Of a DNA stretch of 64,000 nt, positions 11,922 to 23,693 are shown in pieces. How positions within the stretch are numbered: the first letter of the stretch is position 1; every line of letters begins with the position of its first letter. The notes beneath the pieces are model-generated. The model searched no databases, had not been told where the DNA came from, and was given only the letters and a program-made list of their open reading frames with translations. This DNA comes from Albifimbria verrucaria. Its lineage: Eukaryota > Ascomycota > Sordariomycetes > Hypocreales > Stachybotryaceae. The DNA lies in contig JAHREC010000062.1 in NCBI GenBank assembly GCA_020081605.1, forward strand, positions 4,645,758-4,709,757, given 5' to 3'. A program made the translations under genes and the position numbers.

Positions 11922-14900
11922 ATGGGAGGTGATAGCGAAAGCACTTTCGTCATCGGTGTAGATGTTGGAGGTGTGTCGGTTCAATTCAACGTGGTTAACC
12001 AAACGGCTCTGTGCTGAAATTGATTGCCTAGGGACCAACACAGATGGCGTCTTGCTTGACCTTGCGAAAAAGGGCACGTCATCAGTTGTCTCAGCTAACA
12101 AGTCACCCACCACAGTCGATGTCACAGACGGAATAGAGTCTACACTCACCAATCTTCTCTTGAACCCTGCTTCATTTCAAGTGGATGGCTCCGTTACCAC
12201 AACACCTATCGACAGAAAATCTATCAGTGCCCTTACAATTGGAACCACACATTTCATAAATGCCATTGTTCAACGTAAAGCGACCTTGTTGTCCCGGGTG
12301 GCTGTTATCCGGCTTGGTTCCCATGGGTTTGTCGATTCTCCACTGCCGTTTGCAGACTGGCCTCCCTCACTGCGCAAAATTATCGAAGGCTATTCTGCAG
12401 TCGTACCAGGAGGTGTCAACATAGATGGGAAATTGATTGCGAGTATCGATGAACATTTACTTCGTCAACAGGCTCGTACCATTTACGAGGCAGGCTTACG
12501 CCATGTTGTCATTGTTGGCACGGGGTCGCCCATGGATCAGACATATGACCAAGAGGCTGAGGCGAAGCGTTTTATTCTCTCCGAGATGGTGGCACTCGAT
12601 GCGAAATATGCTGGGGTGTGGAATTTGTGCTGTCACACATGGTGGCGGGCCCTGGTCTTCTGATGCGAGAAAATGCATCCATATTAAATGCTGCCATCTT
12701 AACATTTGCCCGTCGAACCATCCATTCCATTATCCTCGCTACCAGAAAGGTGGGACTGGCCTGTCCTGTCTACTTTACATCAAATGCTGGTCATTTATTA
12801 CCTTACAACGAAGCCATGGACTTCCCAGTCAACATTTTCTCGTCGGGGCTACGAATTCCATGCGCGGGGCTGCCTTTCTGGCTCAAGATGCCATATCTAC
12901 GAGCTCAGCACAGAGCTCGGTGGTGGTGATAGATGTCGGTGGCACAACCACTGATGCCGGCGCTCTTTTGCCAAACGGGTATCCCCGTTTGAGTAGTATT
13001 TTCAACAGCCTTGCTGGTGTCAAGGTCAATCTTCAAATGCCATCTGTTGAGAGCATTGGTTTGGGCGGCGGATCAATCATCCGTGCGGACCAAAGTCGAG
13101 GGTTGGCAGTCGGTCCTGACAGCGTTGGGCATGCTATTACAACTGAGGCTCTTTGCTGTGGAGGTAACACTCCTACAGCAACTGACGTCGCTATATTGTC
13201 ATCTCCAAAGCCAAGCGTTTCAGTTTCTATCGGAGACTCTAGCCTTGTCAACCTTCCTCCAGATTTTATCACAGCCTCCCGGTCTCGTATCAAGCAAATG
13301 TTAGAGTCTCTTGTTGACCGTATTAAGCTCTCCCCGAGGACTGTACTGTCATCTTGGTTGGAGGTGGCGCTTTCATCTGTCCATCAGAACTCGAAGGAGT
13401 GGGGAAGATTATTCTCCCTAAGCACGCCGGAGTCGCCAATGCAATTGGAGCCGCATTGGCCAAGATTCATGGCTCTTCTGAAGCTATTGTAGACTCCGAC
13501 GATATCCAAGAAGGTATTTCCAAAGTTATGGACGCTGCAATTCAGAACGCGGTTTCCAAGGGCGCCATCCAAGCTGAAGTCATAGTTCTCAATGAGACAA
13601 TTGAATGGGTCCCTTACGTCGAGAGGAAACAAAAGGTTCATATCGACGTCGCATGCGATGCGGACCATGCTAGAGTATACTCAGAGATGATTGAGTCTAC
13701 CAAAGAAATTGATTATGATATCGGTAATACCGATGACCATGAGGCTGCAAATACTGCTCAAGTCAATATAGACGTATCTCAGACGATAGAAGACGACGAA
13801 AAAGTTGATCTCTCAGCTTACCGACCCGAAGTTTCGCCATCTGGACACTGGAGCATTTCTCCTATAGACCTCAAGTTCCTCGAAATAGGTTGCTATATAC
13901 TTGGTTGTGGCGGTGGAGGCTCACCCCATGCCACTTATCTGGGCTTATTGGAATTGCTGCGACTGGGTGAACAAATTGTACTGATCGATCCCGAGTCTCT
14001 TTCAGATGATGCCAGTCTTCCGCCAATCGCGGCCATCGGCACGCCGGCCGTTGGTCTTGAGCGCATCTCTTCAGATGCGGTTTGGCACGCTATAAAAAGA
14101 CTTGAAAGAGAGTTAGGCGTGAAGACAACACATATGCTTGCAATAGAGATAGGAGGAATGAATGGGCTAGCGACACTGCGTTGGGCCGCGAAGCGATATT
14201 CCCATGTGCCAGTAGTGGATGGTGATTTGATGGGTAAGACACTTTCGCTATCAAGGTTGTTGACTAACACTAATTACATGTCGGCAGGGCGAGCATACCC
14301 AAACTTTGAGATGGTTTCACAATATGTCCATGCAGACAATATCGACGCCCTCCTCCCTGTTGCAATTTGTAGTGGAGACGGCAGAGAAAGCATCATTCCC
14401 AAAGGACAAAAGGACGAGACCAGTGCTGGAATGGAGATCCGAAAAGTCTGCACTGAATACGGGTACAGTCTTAGCCTCCATACTCATTATGCATAATAAC
14501 ATTGGTCCAGTTTCGCCGCCGGTGCCGCTGGGAATGCTCTCTCGGGTGGCGAATTTCGTCGAGTCGGCATTCCGCACACTTTCTCGCTTGCATGGCGCCT
14601 TGGTCGAGTAGTTCGCCGCGCTCAGGTTGAGTCTACTCTGGCTAGTGTTACAGATGCTCTTATAGCTGAGGTAGGTGGGCCGACATCGGCAAGAGCTCTG
14701 TTTACAGGTAAGATATGTAGAGTGGACAATAAGATCACGGAGACTGCACATTCATTAGGTCAAGTTGTCATCAAAAAGCTCAGTGCTGATGAGGCTGAGA
14801 GAGGGCTGAAGAATGATTATGAGGGCGATTGGGAAGAGATCAAGATTCCCTTCATGAACGAAAATCTAGCCATAATTGCGAAAGGAATAAACGGTGAAGA

Positions 14901-15199
14901 AAAGGTTTGTTTACTCTTTAATACTGCAATAGCACTTTTCTCATTCTTCATAGGCTCTTGCAACGATACCCGATTTGATCTTCCTTTTGGATATCTCCAC
15001 TGGCGAGGCTGTGGGGGTTCAGGAATACAGATATGGAATCAAAGTTGTCGTCATGGTAATGGCACCTCATCCAGTCTGGACATCGAGACGGGGCATAGAG
15101 ATTGCAGGGCCCCAGGTGTTCCATCTACCATATGAGTATAGTCCATCACTGGTTTATTCGGAGCCGAGGAGCGTTATAGCAGAGTTTGCAAAAGAGTAG
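11922..15199 (+). CDS. Hydantoinase/oxoprolinase-DUF917 fusion protein, frame broken at three sites
   Basis: A large ATP-grasp-like (ASKHA) hydantoinase A-type protein fused to a C-terminal DUF917 domain. Exons: 11922-11970, 12032-14233, 14288-14462, 14511-14904, 14954-15199; four GT-AG introns of 48-61 nt. Corrected length about 1022 residues. The N-terminal half has the nucleotide-binding GVDVGGTNTDGVLLD, then LTIGTTHFINAIVQR, the FARRTI segment, a second phosphate motif VVVIDVGGTTTDAG and GLGGGS. The DUF917 part begins near GCGGGGSPHATYLG and includes VVDGDLMGRAYP across an intron. Single G, G and C bases are missing at 12613-12616, 12845-12848 and 13332-13335. Members open hydantoin or 5-oxoproline-like rings; the real substrate is not known. 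Stops seen at 14480-14500 are removed by the 48-nt intron. Confidence 0.85.
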
Positions 15200-15973
15200 G
15201 CCTCCTAGTAGTATGTACTCTATGAATTGGAACCATCTTGCAACTTCAATATGCGATGCACCTCTGGCATATCTGGAGCTGCCTCTGATCCAGTTAGCTT
15301 GAACGCCTTGTTGCTTGACGGTTATCTAACAATACTCACTCTTCAAGACTCATTGATATACTGGTTTTTCTTTTCCTCTTTTTCTTTTCTCTTTTCTTTC
15401 TCCTTTTCTATGGCCATATTATAGCATCACCATTGCGTCCATTCACCTTCACTTCTTAAAACATATGTAGCTTTGTACCATCATGAGGTCACACTCTTCC
15501 AGGTGGAGACCATTATAGTACAGTAAGCCATTTTCAGATGTGACGGTCATGAAACTTCTCCTTAAATAAGCCGGGTATCTCAACACGAACCATTTCTTGC
15601 CACGTATTAACTGCCACGAGAAGCATAAAGGAAACACGTGGTACATCTCAAAGACTGAAAGCCTTTCTTCGCGTACCCGATACTATCGCCGTGGCTTGTT
15701 GCCGAGCAATGCAGGGGCGGGGTTGAGCTGCGTAGCCGAAGGTCCAATTAAATTATGGGGTTTTGAATGCCATGGAGAAAGTGGCGCTCGTGAAGCAGCT
15801 GATACAGTATGAGGAGCTCTGCTCCATACTCGGATCCTACCCTACCCATTACTGCAAAGCAAGACATAACTGGCAGACTTCTCCCTCAGTATCTAGGTGA
15901 TCTGCTTTACCCCGCTCAAGACTGTCTCTCTTCTCTTTCAATTTCTCTGAGTTTAACTATCATCTATATCATA
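15200..15973. other. Intergenic with a pyrimidine-rich tract
   Basis: Separates two genes on the same strand. A T/C-rich tract runs from about 15363 to 15410 in the 3' flank of the hydantoinase gene. The rest is presumably the monooxygenase promoter. No gene recognised. Confidence 0.55.
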
Positions 15974-17913
15974 ATGGCGACTCTCGAGTCTAACAAGATA
16001 TCCCAGTCTCTTGCAACACAAATCCTGGCCAAGTACAATGAAGAGCGTGATAAACGCTTGAGAGAGCGACCCGAGGGTGAAGCTCAGTTTCTTGACTTGA
16101 CCGAACAAGAGGAGCTCAAGCACTTTCAAGATGATCCATGGATTGCTCCTGACGCGCATACTTCTGTGCCTGCTACTATTGATATTACGAAACCCATCAA
16201 GTATCTCATCGTCGGCGCTGGGTATAGTGGACTTCTATTTGCTGTACGCCTCCTCGAGGCAGGTGTCAAGCTCGAAGATTTAGTTCTCATCGATTCGTCA
16301 GGGGATTTGGGGTGTTTGGTATTGGAACCGTTACCCAGGACTCATGTGTGATCTGGAGAGCTACATCTACATGCCGCTGTTGGAAGAAACCGGGTATATG
16401 CCAAAACACAAGTATTCATACGGCCCGGAATTGCGTGAACACGCCAACAGGATTGCCGAACGATGGAATCTGCAGGACCGCACAATTTTTCGGCAGGATA
16501 CCAAAGAAATGAATTGGAATACTGAGAACGGCGAATGGAATATTAGGACTAAGTTTGTGGGAAGAAGTCGAGATCTTGATCTTGAGTTGCGCGCAAAGTA
16601 TGTCATCTTGGCCGGTGGACAGGTCACTCGTCCAAAGATACCTGCTGTTGAAGGCTTCGATTCCTTTAAAGGCCATATGTTTCACACATCACGGTGGGAC
16701 TATAACTACACCGGCGGATCTACGAGTGATATCAAGCCGGAGTTGACAAAATTGTCTGACAAGCGGGTCGGCATAATCGGCACCGGAGCGACTGCTGTAC
16801 AAGCGGTACCTGAGCTTGCCAAATACGCAAAGCAGCTCTTCGTCATTCAGAGAACGCCATCATCCATTGATGAGCGCAACCAACAGGAAACGAAGCCAGA
16901 AGATTGGGAAAAATAACAAGCAACAAAGGCTGGTGGTTGGAACGCAATCAGAATTTTGCCAAAATTTTACATCGAACGCAGCCTCAGCCTGATGTGAATA
17001 TGGTCTCTGACAACTGGGTTATAGGAAACCCATCGTATTGTACAGCATGGGGTTATGATAACGTTGTCCAGCCAGACCAAGTCATGGAGTTTGTTAAACA
17101 GATGCACGCGGGCGATTTACCTCGCGCCGAACGTATTCGCAACCGCGTTGATCAGATTGTCCAGAATAAGGAAACGGCACAAAATCTCAAGCATTGGTAT
17201 CCTTCGTGGTGTAAACGTCCATGCTTTCATGACGATTACCTGCCTGCCTTTAACAAACCCAACGTCACTCTTCTCGATACTGGTGGACATGGTGTGGAGA
17301 AATTCACCGAAAAGGGAGTTGTCGTCAATGGCGTTGAGCACGAGCTTGATTTGATCGTTCTCGCCACGGGATACAAGGTTCTTGGAGGCTCTAGCAACGC
17401 CAGTCCTTCTTCCCGGTTTGGTATCAAAGTAATTGGCAAGGACGGTTTAAACATGAATGACGAATTCGCAAAAGGAATCAGCACGCTACATGGCCTTTGC
17501 TCCAAAGGTTTCCCAATTTGTTCTTTACAGGCGCTGCGCAAACCAGTCTCACAGCTAATCAGATTATGAGTATGAACACGTTTGCTCAACATGTTGCATA
17601 TGTCATCACTGAAGCAGAGCGTCTGTCCAACTCCTCCCACGTCATAATCGAGCCAACAAAAGCAGCTGAGGATGAATGGGGTGATCGAGTTGCTGAGGTA
17701 GCCCTGGGTATGAGTGCAATGATAGGCTGCACACCTAACTATTTCAATTTAGAAGGCGAGTCTGATAAGCCATTCACTCAAGGTCCGGAAGCGCAGGCCA
17801 AAGCAAGGAGAGCTCAGATGTGGGGAAGGGGTATTAACCACTATGCTAGTATCCTAGGGAAATGGAGGAGCGATGGTCATATGACAGGATTTGATATCAA
17901 GCCTGTAATTTAA
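15974..17913 (+). CDS. Baeyer-Villiger-type flavin monooxygenase, frame broken at three places
   Basis: An FAD- and NADPH-dependent monooxygenase of the cyclohexanone/phenylacetone monooxygenase class, which inserts oxygen next to a ketone or oxidises a heteroatom. Intronless, about 647 residues when corrected. Visible: FAD Rossmann motif GAGYSG at about residues 81-86, the WYWNRYPG motif, the Baeyer-Villiger signature FKGHMFHTSRWD at about 232, the NADPH Rossmann motif GTGATA at about 269, and the LATGYKV motif. An N-terminal extension of about 75 residues before the first Rossmann strand is common in fungal members. Bases are missing in the adjacent T and G runs at 16306-16312 (two bases), the A run at 16909-16913 and the T run at 17509-17511. 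It follows the hydantoinase gene on the same strand, 774 bp away. Substrate unknown. Confidence 0.9.
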
Positions 17914-18262
17914 ACAGTGGCTAGTGATACAAGGCTTAGCAACAAGCGATAGCAGAACGACCAAGACTGGGGATGCCCTATAGATCTACACCATTTCAGA
18001 CACGACGAGAACATCGAGCTATCGAGTAGATATTAGACAGGCTGTTGAAAGTAACATGTTTCTTTTGCGAAAATAGCTCTGGTTCTTTTGTGACAGAAAA
18101 GTCAGGCTCTACAATTGCAAGCAGTTTTGTTGTAGTGGAACTAAGCAATATATACAGCATTGGGTATTATTGCTCTTGTACAATTAAAAGAAATCCTTCA
18201 GAATATGCTCATCTCAATCAACCCCCTTCTATTGGCTTTTTGAGCATTAATTTACTTTTGAT
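17914..18262. other. Intergenic between convergent genes
   Basis: 3' flanks of the monooxygenase gene and of the small membrane-protein gene on the other strand. Nothing else seen. Confidence 0.55.
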
Positions 18263-18647
18263 TCATCTCCATATCTCCTCCGATATCCATTGAACTACCC
18301 TCATGTCTTGTTCCATTTGTTCGTCATGCATCGATGATAACGATTTTTGGGATTGTGCATCAGCAGCTGATCTCGCATTTGCTTGTTTGTTCGTCATATC
18401 GGACAGGCGAATGGCGGGTCTTCGAGTGAGCATCGGTTTCACATGAGAATCCGAGTACGTGTAATATAATATTGCTAGGAACATAAGTAACAATACGCAG
18501 AGATGGACAGTAAGACGTACCAAGCCCAGTCATTCCTGCTGCTGCAAATGGCAATCGGCGCAACAGCCTTGCCTGTTTTGCAATAGCTGGCACAGGTGGT
18601 TGGAAATCAAATGGCGGCAACGCCGATCCAAACGAGTTTGTAGTCAT
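18263..18647 (-). CDS. Small single-pass membrane protein, unknown function
   Basis: Two exons (18647-18521 and 18474-18263) joined by a 46-nt intron with GTACGT donor and CCTAG acceptor give exactly 112 residues. The predicted protein has a Pro-rich N-terminus, basic residues (KQARLLRR), one hydrophobic stretch around residues 32-48 (LPFAAAGMTGLAILYYT) and a charged, Gln/Ser-rich C-terminal part ending in EEIWR. Such a layout suits a small mitochondrial inner-membrane or ER protein, but no family is recognised. Support comes from clean splicing that puts the hydrophobic segment and charged tail in one frame; neither exon alone is convincing. The start is the first ATG of the open frame. Confidence 0.5.
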
Positions 18648-19499
18648 GACAAGTATGTTCAGACGCAGATTTTGACTGCAGCCAAAATATAGTGCCAGGT
18701 AAATTTACCAAATTGGATGGAATTGTTTGCTTTGTAAAGTTCTTTCTTGATACGCTGCACGAATTGTCGTTTGAACTGCTGAGATAGATATAGTCACTAA
18801 CTGCATCCACTGCATCACACCATCGCAGCCAAGTTACAGGCAGATACGTCACCTGGTGAATTATGTGGCAGCATTGTCTGGTGCTTAATTGCTTGGCTGT
18901 GGCGTGATGTGGACGCCCCACCAAAATCAGGTGTGAGGCCGAGTTATCTGCCCATGGGGGTGTATGGTCTCCTGATGGATTCAGCGGTATCAACAGGTTG
19001 AGCATGCATACTCTAGAGAACAGCAATTTACAAGATCAAGCAAATGAGAGAAAAACCTCATTCTGTCCGAAGAGAAGTTCTTCCTGCGCTAAAAAGGTTA
19101 CGGGTCAATTCGTCAATGCATTACCATTCTTGTCCTTGCGAATTTGAACCAAATAAAGAGCTGACCCTGATTGATTACGAAACGAAACACCACATCAAAA
19201 AGAGCAAATAAACGAGAATGCAAGAGCATGTACTAGTAGCTCGATCTATGTAGCTACCAATTTTTTCTGATTTGAAATACTTCTTTTGTCTTCTTTGTGT
19301 GCAAAGACATGCCCACACAAGATGGCCCTTACTTGTCGGTTCACATCATTATGGATGTACCAGGTCCCCACAGTGTTTGTCAACATGTCAAGACATAAAT
19401 AGGTAGCTTGGATCGTATGTTAGCCACTCGATGTACAATCCGGCGGTTTATAAAAATACCAAATACTTAAAACTCCATCTCCAGTCATTTTCTTACCCA

Positions 19500-19556
19500 G
19501 CTAATGCCATCAGTTTTGTTCTGCTTCGAATTGGATCGGATCCATGCTCAACACCC
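19500..19556 (+). repeat. Dispersed repeat, copy A
   Basis: Shares the core GCTAATGNCA...AATTGGATCGGATCCATG with copies at 41328-41417 and 60598-60686. The segment GGATC-G-GATCC is a perfect palindrome around one central base. This copy has diverged on its right side. Confidence 0.55.
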
Positions 19557-19834
19557 AACTAGAAGTCTAGAACCCTGGCACAGCCCAGGTATTAAAATCA
19601 CAAGGCTCTGCTATCAAGGCATTTCTCACCATAAGACAATTCTTACTAGATTTTAGCCACGCCTTTTTATCAGATGCGCAGGGCAATTGGAGAATGGAAA
19701 AGGAAAGCAGCATTCATTCTAAGGGCCGGTATGCCGATCCCCTCGCCTTCGCCGTCGCCGCGTCGGACCTTGTTGGCGATGCGGGGACTAGCGCCGCCTC
19801 TCAATATCCCGAGATTTGGGGAAACTACCCGACG

Positions 19835-19844
19835 CGGTTAACCG
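19835..19844. promoter_or_regulatory. Palindrome CGGTTAACCG upstream of the GH2 gene
   Basis: A perfect 10-bp inverted repeat with CGG and CCG half-sites, the form bound by many zinc-cluster dimers, 319 bp before the GH2 start codon. Binding is inferred from shape only. Confidence 0.3.
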
Positions 19845-20162
19845 AACATCGTTGGAATTGAGGAACTGCCATTACTATTAGGCAATCCTCTGACCCAATT
19901 CCTCCCCAAGATCCGTGTTCCTGTTCTGGCAGGTGGTGCATGGTGACCCCAAACCGTGTCGGAATAGACGGGTGTTCTAACAGGATTTCTCCACATTGCG
20001 TATGAAGCAGATAATATCCTTCGGTTGATTTCAATGCACTTGTGATGGAAGTGGGGAGGGCTGCCGAAGTGCTCACTTGCCGTCCCAAGCATATATATCG
20101 GCAGTTTGTGCAGTTGCCTGGCTGTATGGCCAGGTCACGTTTGGACCACAGGAGATGTCAAA

Positions 20163-22849
20163 ATGACCGCCATTGACCGTCTGGCTCCGTTCTTGCTGGC
20201 ATTGGCTTTTGCCTTCAGTGGAAACTGCTTGGTACAGAATGCACCACGATCTAGTCTGCCTAGTCATGAACGTCAGAGTATCAATTCCGAATGGACATTT
20301 TGGCGCGAGGAGAAGAACCCTGACGGGGTTATCTACGACTGGCGTCCAGACCTAGAAAACCTCACCAACGTCGAGGTCCTGAAGCCATGGATCCTTCCGT
20401 CAGGCAATGCTTTTATCGCGGATAGTGCTAAGCGTCATCAGCGGCCTGACCATGAGCCCGTCAGCGACATTCCATGGGTGCACGCTGATTATAATGACGA
20501 CGAATGGGACTCCATTACCCTACCCCATGACTGGGCTATTTCTGGGCCTTTCTATACTGAGGCAAACCCTATTGTTGGAGGTGGGATGGGTCGCCTGCCA
20601 GTTCAAGGAGTTGGCTGGTATCGTCGCAGCATTGAGATAACCAAAGAAGACAAGGAAAGGCAAGTCTACTTGGACATTGATGGTGCCATGTCCTTTGCGA
20701 TGGTCTGGCTCAATGGTAAAATAGTTGGGGGCTGGCCGTATCCTTACAACTCGTTCCGCCTCGATCTTAGTCCCTACCTCGAGGTCGGTAGTAACCAGCT
20801 CGCCATTCGCCTAGACAACCCGGTTGATTCAGCAAGATGGTATCCCGGCGCTGGCCTTTACCGTAACGTCTGGCTTACAAAGGTCGCAAAGACGCATATC
20901 ACACAATGGGGCACCTTTGTCACAACCAGGGATGTTACCAAAGATTCTGCCTCCGTTGATATTACTGTCGAAATTGAGAATAAGGAAATAGCCCATCTGA
21001 CGTCGAGGCTATCACTGAGGTTTATGAAGTCAACACTGGTAATGGCCAACCGGGAGGTAAAGTTACAGAATTTCCACGGGCCGCCGTCAAAATACGCCCT
21101 GGGGAGAAGAGCAAAATCGCCAAATCCGTGAAGATTAATCAACCAAAACTTTGGGGACCGCTACCTACGCAGCAACCACATCTCTACCTCGCAATAACCA
21201 GAGTCGTTGATAGTAACGGTGTAGAGATCGATAGCCAGGAGACCCGCTTTGGTATCCGCAAGCTCGAGTTTACAGGCAACGAAGGCTTCAAGATCAATGG
21301 AGAGCGGATACAGTTTCAAGGGGTTAACGAACACCACGATCTTGGCGCCATCGGAGCTGCATTCAATGTGCGAGCTGCCGAGCGTAAACTTGAAATTTTG
21401 AGAGAGTTGGGTACCAATGCCATTCGCATGGCGCACAACCCTCCGGCAACCGAGTTTTTGGAGCTTTGCGACAAAATGGGTTTTCTTGTCATAGATGAAA
21501 TTTTTGATTCCTGGAATCGTTCTAAAACGGCAAACGACTTTCATCTAATTTTTCCGGATTGGCATGAGCCAGATCTTCGAGCTTTCATCCGCCGTGATCG
21601 GAACCATCCCTCTATTATCATGTGGAGCTTTGGCAACGAAGTTGGCGAACAACAGCATGGTGAAGAAGGGGCCATCATTGGCAATCTTCTGCGCGGCATT
21701 GTGCACGAGGAAGATAGCACGCGCCCTACAACATCGTCGATGAACTTTGCACAACCTGGTAATGCCGGAGACCCATTTCCAGGCATTATGGATGTACTCA
21801 GCCTCAACTATCAGGGCGCTGGCATTCGCGATACACCAAATTATTCTTACTTGCCCGGGATACATACTTCGCCAGCTTATCCGTTGTTCCATGAAGCGCA
21901 CCCAGACAAGCTGATATTAACAAGTGAGTCGGCCTCGGCACTTAGCACGCGAGGCACATACTTTTTCCCGGTGGTTGACGACCTTGGTGGTCCCGTCAAT
22001 GATACGTCTGGTGGCAATCAAACTCTACGTCAAGTCAGCGCTTATGAGCTGTACTCTGCCAATTTTGGTTCACCTCCGGACAAGGTCTTTGCATCACAAG
22101 ATCGGAATCCGTACGTTGCGGGAGAATTTGTTTGGACAGGGTTTGACTATATAGGCGAACCCACACCATATTATTCTGCTCGAAGCTCCTATTCAGGCAT
22201 CATCGACTTGGCCGGCTTCAAGAAAGATCGATTCTATCTCTACCAAGCTCGTTGGCGCCCGGATCTGCCCATGGTCCACGTCCTCCCCATTGGAACTGGC
22301 CAGGTCGTGAGGGCGAGGTGACGCCTGTGCATGTGTTTACAAGCGGTGATGAGGCAGAGCTATTTCTAAATGGCGAGTCTCTGGGCAAAGGCTCTGGCCC
22401 AGTTCAAATACCGTCTCCGCTGGGACGACGTAAAGTACGAACTGGGAGAGCTGCGCGTGGTGGCGTACAAAGACGGGAAGAAATGGGCAGAGACGTCTGT
22501 TCGCACCACCGGTAAGCCTGCTGCCTTGAAACTCACGGCAGACCGCGAGACAATCAAGGCAGACGGTCTGGACCTTTCGTTTGTTAGTGTGGACATTGTC
22601 GATGCGAAGGGCGACGTCGTACCCACCGCCACGAACAAAATCGAATTCTTCGTATGTGGCAGCGGAGAAATCATCGCGACAGACAATGGTGATCCAGCTG
22701 ATTTGGTATCCTTCCCAAGTCGCGTAAGGAATGCCTACAGTGGAAAAGCATTAGCCATTGTGAAGAGCAAGGGCAAGACAGGCCGTATCACAATTGTGGC
22801 TAAAAGCGACGGACTTCAGAGTGCCAAAGTAGTTATCCAAGGCGAATAA
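20163..22849 (+). CDS. Secreted GH2 beta-galactosidase-like enzyme, frame broken at three sites
   Basis: A glycoside hydrolase family 2 protein of about 896 residues, probably a beta-galactosidase acting on pectin side chains or oligosaccharides. Order: signal peptide (about 1-22), sugar-binding domain with PHDWAISGPF and RWYPGAGLYRNVW, immunoglobulin-like domain, then the TIM barrel. The catalytic acid/base Glu is in SFGNEVGEQ (about residue 493) and the nucleophile Glu in ILTSESAS (about 588). C-terminal beta-sandwich domains follow, including YRLRWDDV and ELRVVAYKDGK. Intronless. Single bases are missing at 20986-20988 (A) and 22285-22288 (C); a compound break (two losses or one gain) lies at about 22390-22420. 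Other GH2 activities such as beta-glucuronidase cannot be excluded. Confidence 0.88.
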
Positions 22850-23596
22850 AACACTTCACAGCTTAGATGTAGCGCAAGAATGAGAAGTCTCAATGAGCTT
22901 TGCATGATGTGAGTCGCATCATTCGACATCAAATGTCTTTGTAGTGACCATGTCGACGTGCTTTTTGGGCTTAAGGAGGCACCATCTCAATGGAGATGAG
23001 GATTTCGTCGTTGGACTAAACTGTATTGCTACTCCCATGTGTGATTCAGTCTTGAAGTTCTCTCCTCAAATGCCACACGTGTGAAGAATTAGCAGTAAAC
23101 AAAGTGCTTACACGGTCAAGTTTTACAATTGCGTAGCCAATTGGTGTTTTGATGCTCAACCCTATTTCGTGGGGCATACCTCAATAGTGCTAAACCAGCC
23201 ATGGGTATTTTTTGAATTGTTGGAATCGATTTAAATACCTAATGGCCTAAATCTATGCGATACTAGAGGCTATAACGATGGCACTATGAAAAGGGCAACT
23301 ACTACTTTATGTCTGGTGCATCACTTTGGCTTTGGGTCTTAGCTCTAGGGTAGCCGGAGAACTGGGACGAAGCCGAAGCTGTGCTGTGAGCAAGACAACA
23401 TGCTAGATTCAGAGGAAAGTGAAGACATGCGATAAAAGATCATTAGATGTCGTGGTATTTTATAGCCAGCTGTTGTTGCTAAGCACCACAGCTTCCTCAG
23501 ATGCAGTGATCATGGCAGTGGTGGTGGTGACAGTGAGCAGCTGATGGTGGAAAGACAGGGCTCTTAACGCAATATGCAAGGTCAGATTTACGCATC
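22850..23596. other. Intergenic between the GH2 gene and tRNA
   Basis: No open frame of note. Contains the 3' flank of the GH2 gene. Confidence 0.55.
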
Positions 23597-23693
23597 GGGC
23601 GAATGGTTTAGGGTATAATACTCCTTCGCATGAGTGGTTCTAATGACCATCTCGGTATGGGAGGGGTCCGGGGTTCGATTCCCCGTTCGTCCA
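23597..23693 (+). tRNA. tRNA-Ala (anticodon CGC) with 27-nt intron
   Basis: The acceptor stem pairs GGGCGAA (23597-23603) with TTCGTCC (23686-23692) and has the G3-U70 wobble that marks alanine tRNAs, with discriminator A at 23693. The T arm CGGGG-TTCGATT-CCCCG (23669-23685) is perfect and contains the B box. The 5' anticodon stem (from 23621) reads CTCCT and pairs with GGGAG (23659-23663), but only if one C is restored does U33 precede anticodon CGC (23627-23629); the missing C fits the error pattern of the window. The intron is then 23631-23657, one base after the anticodon as usual. A T5 run at 23743-23747 is the nearest Pol III terminator-like tract. Identity rests on G3-U70 and the loop sequence. 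Confidence 0.7.

Larger units (their letters stand above)
18648..20162. other. Intergenic, upstream region of the GH2 gene
   Basis: About 1.5 kb. Holds one copy of a dispersed repeat (19500-19556) and a GC-rich promoter-like block (about 19725-19850) with the palindrome CGGTTAACCG at 19835-19844. Minus-strand open frames at 18607-19026 and 19825-20092 overlap other frames and have no recognisable content. Confidence 0.55.

Noticed and set aside
14463..14510. An apparent fourth frame break with stops in the hydantoinase/DUF917 gene
   Set aside because: A 48-nt GT-AG intron removes the stops and joins EYG to FAAGAAGNALSG in frame, so no lesion is needed.
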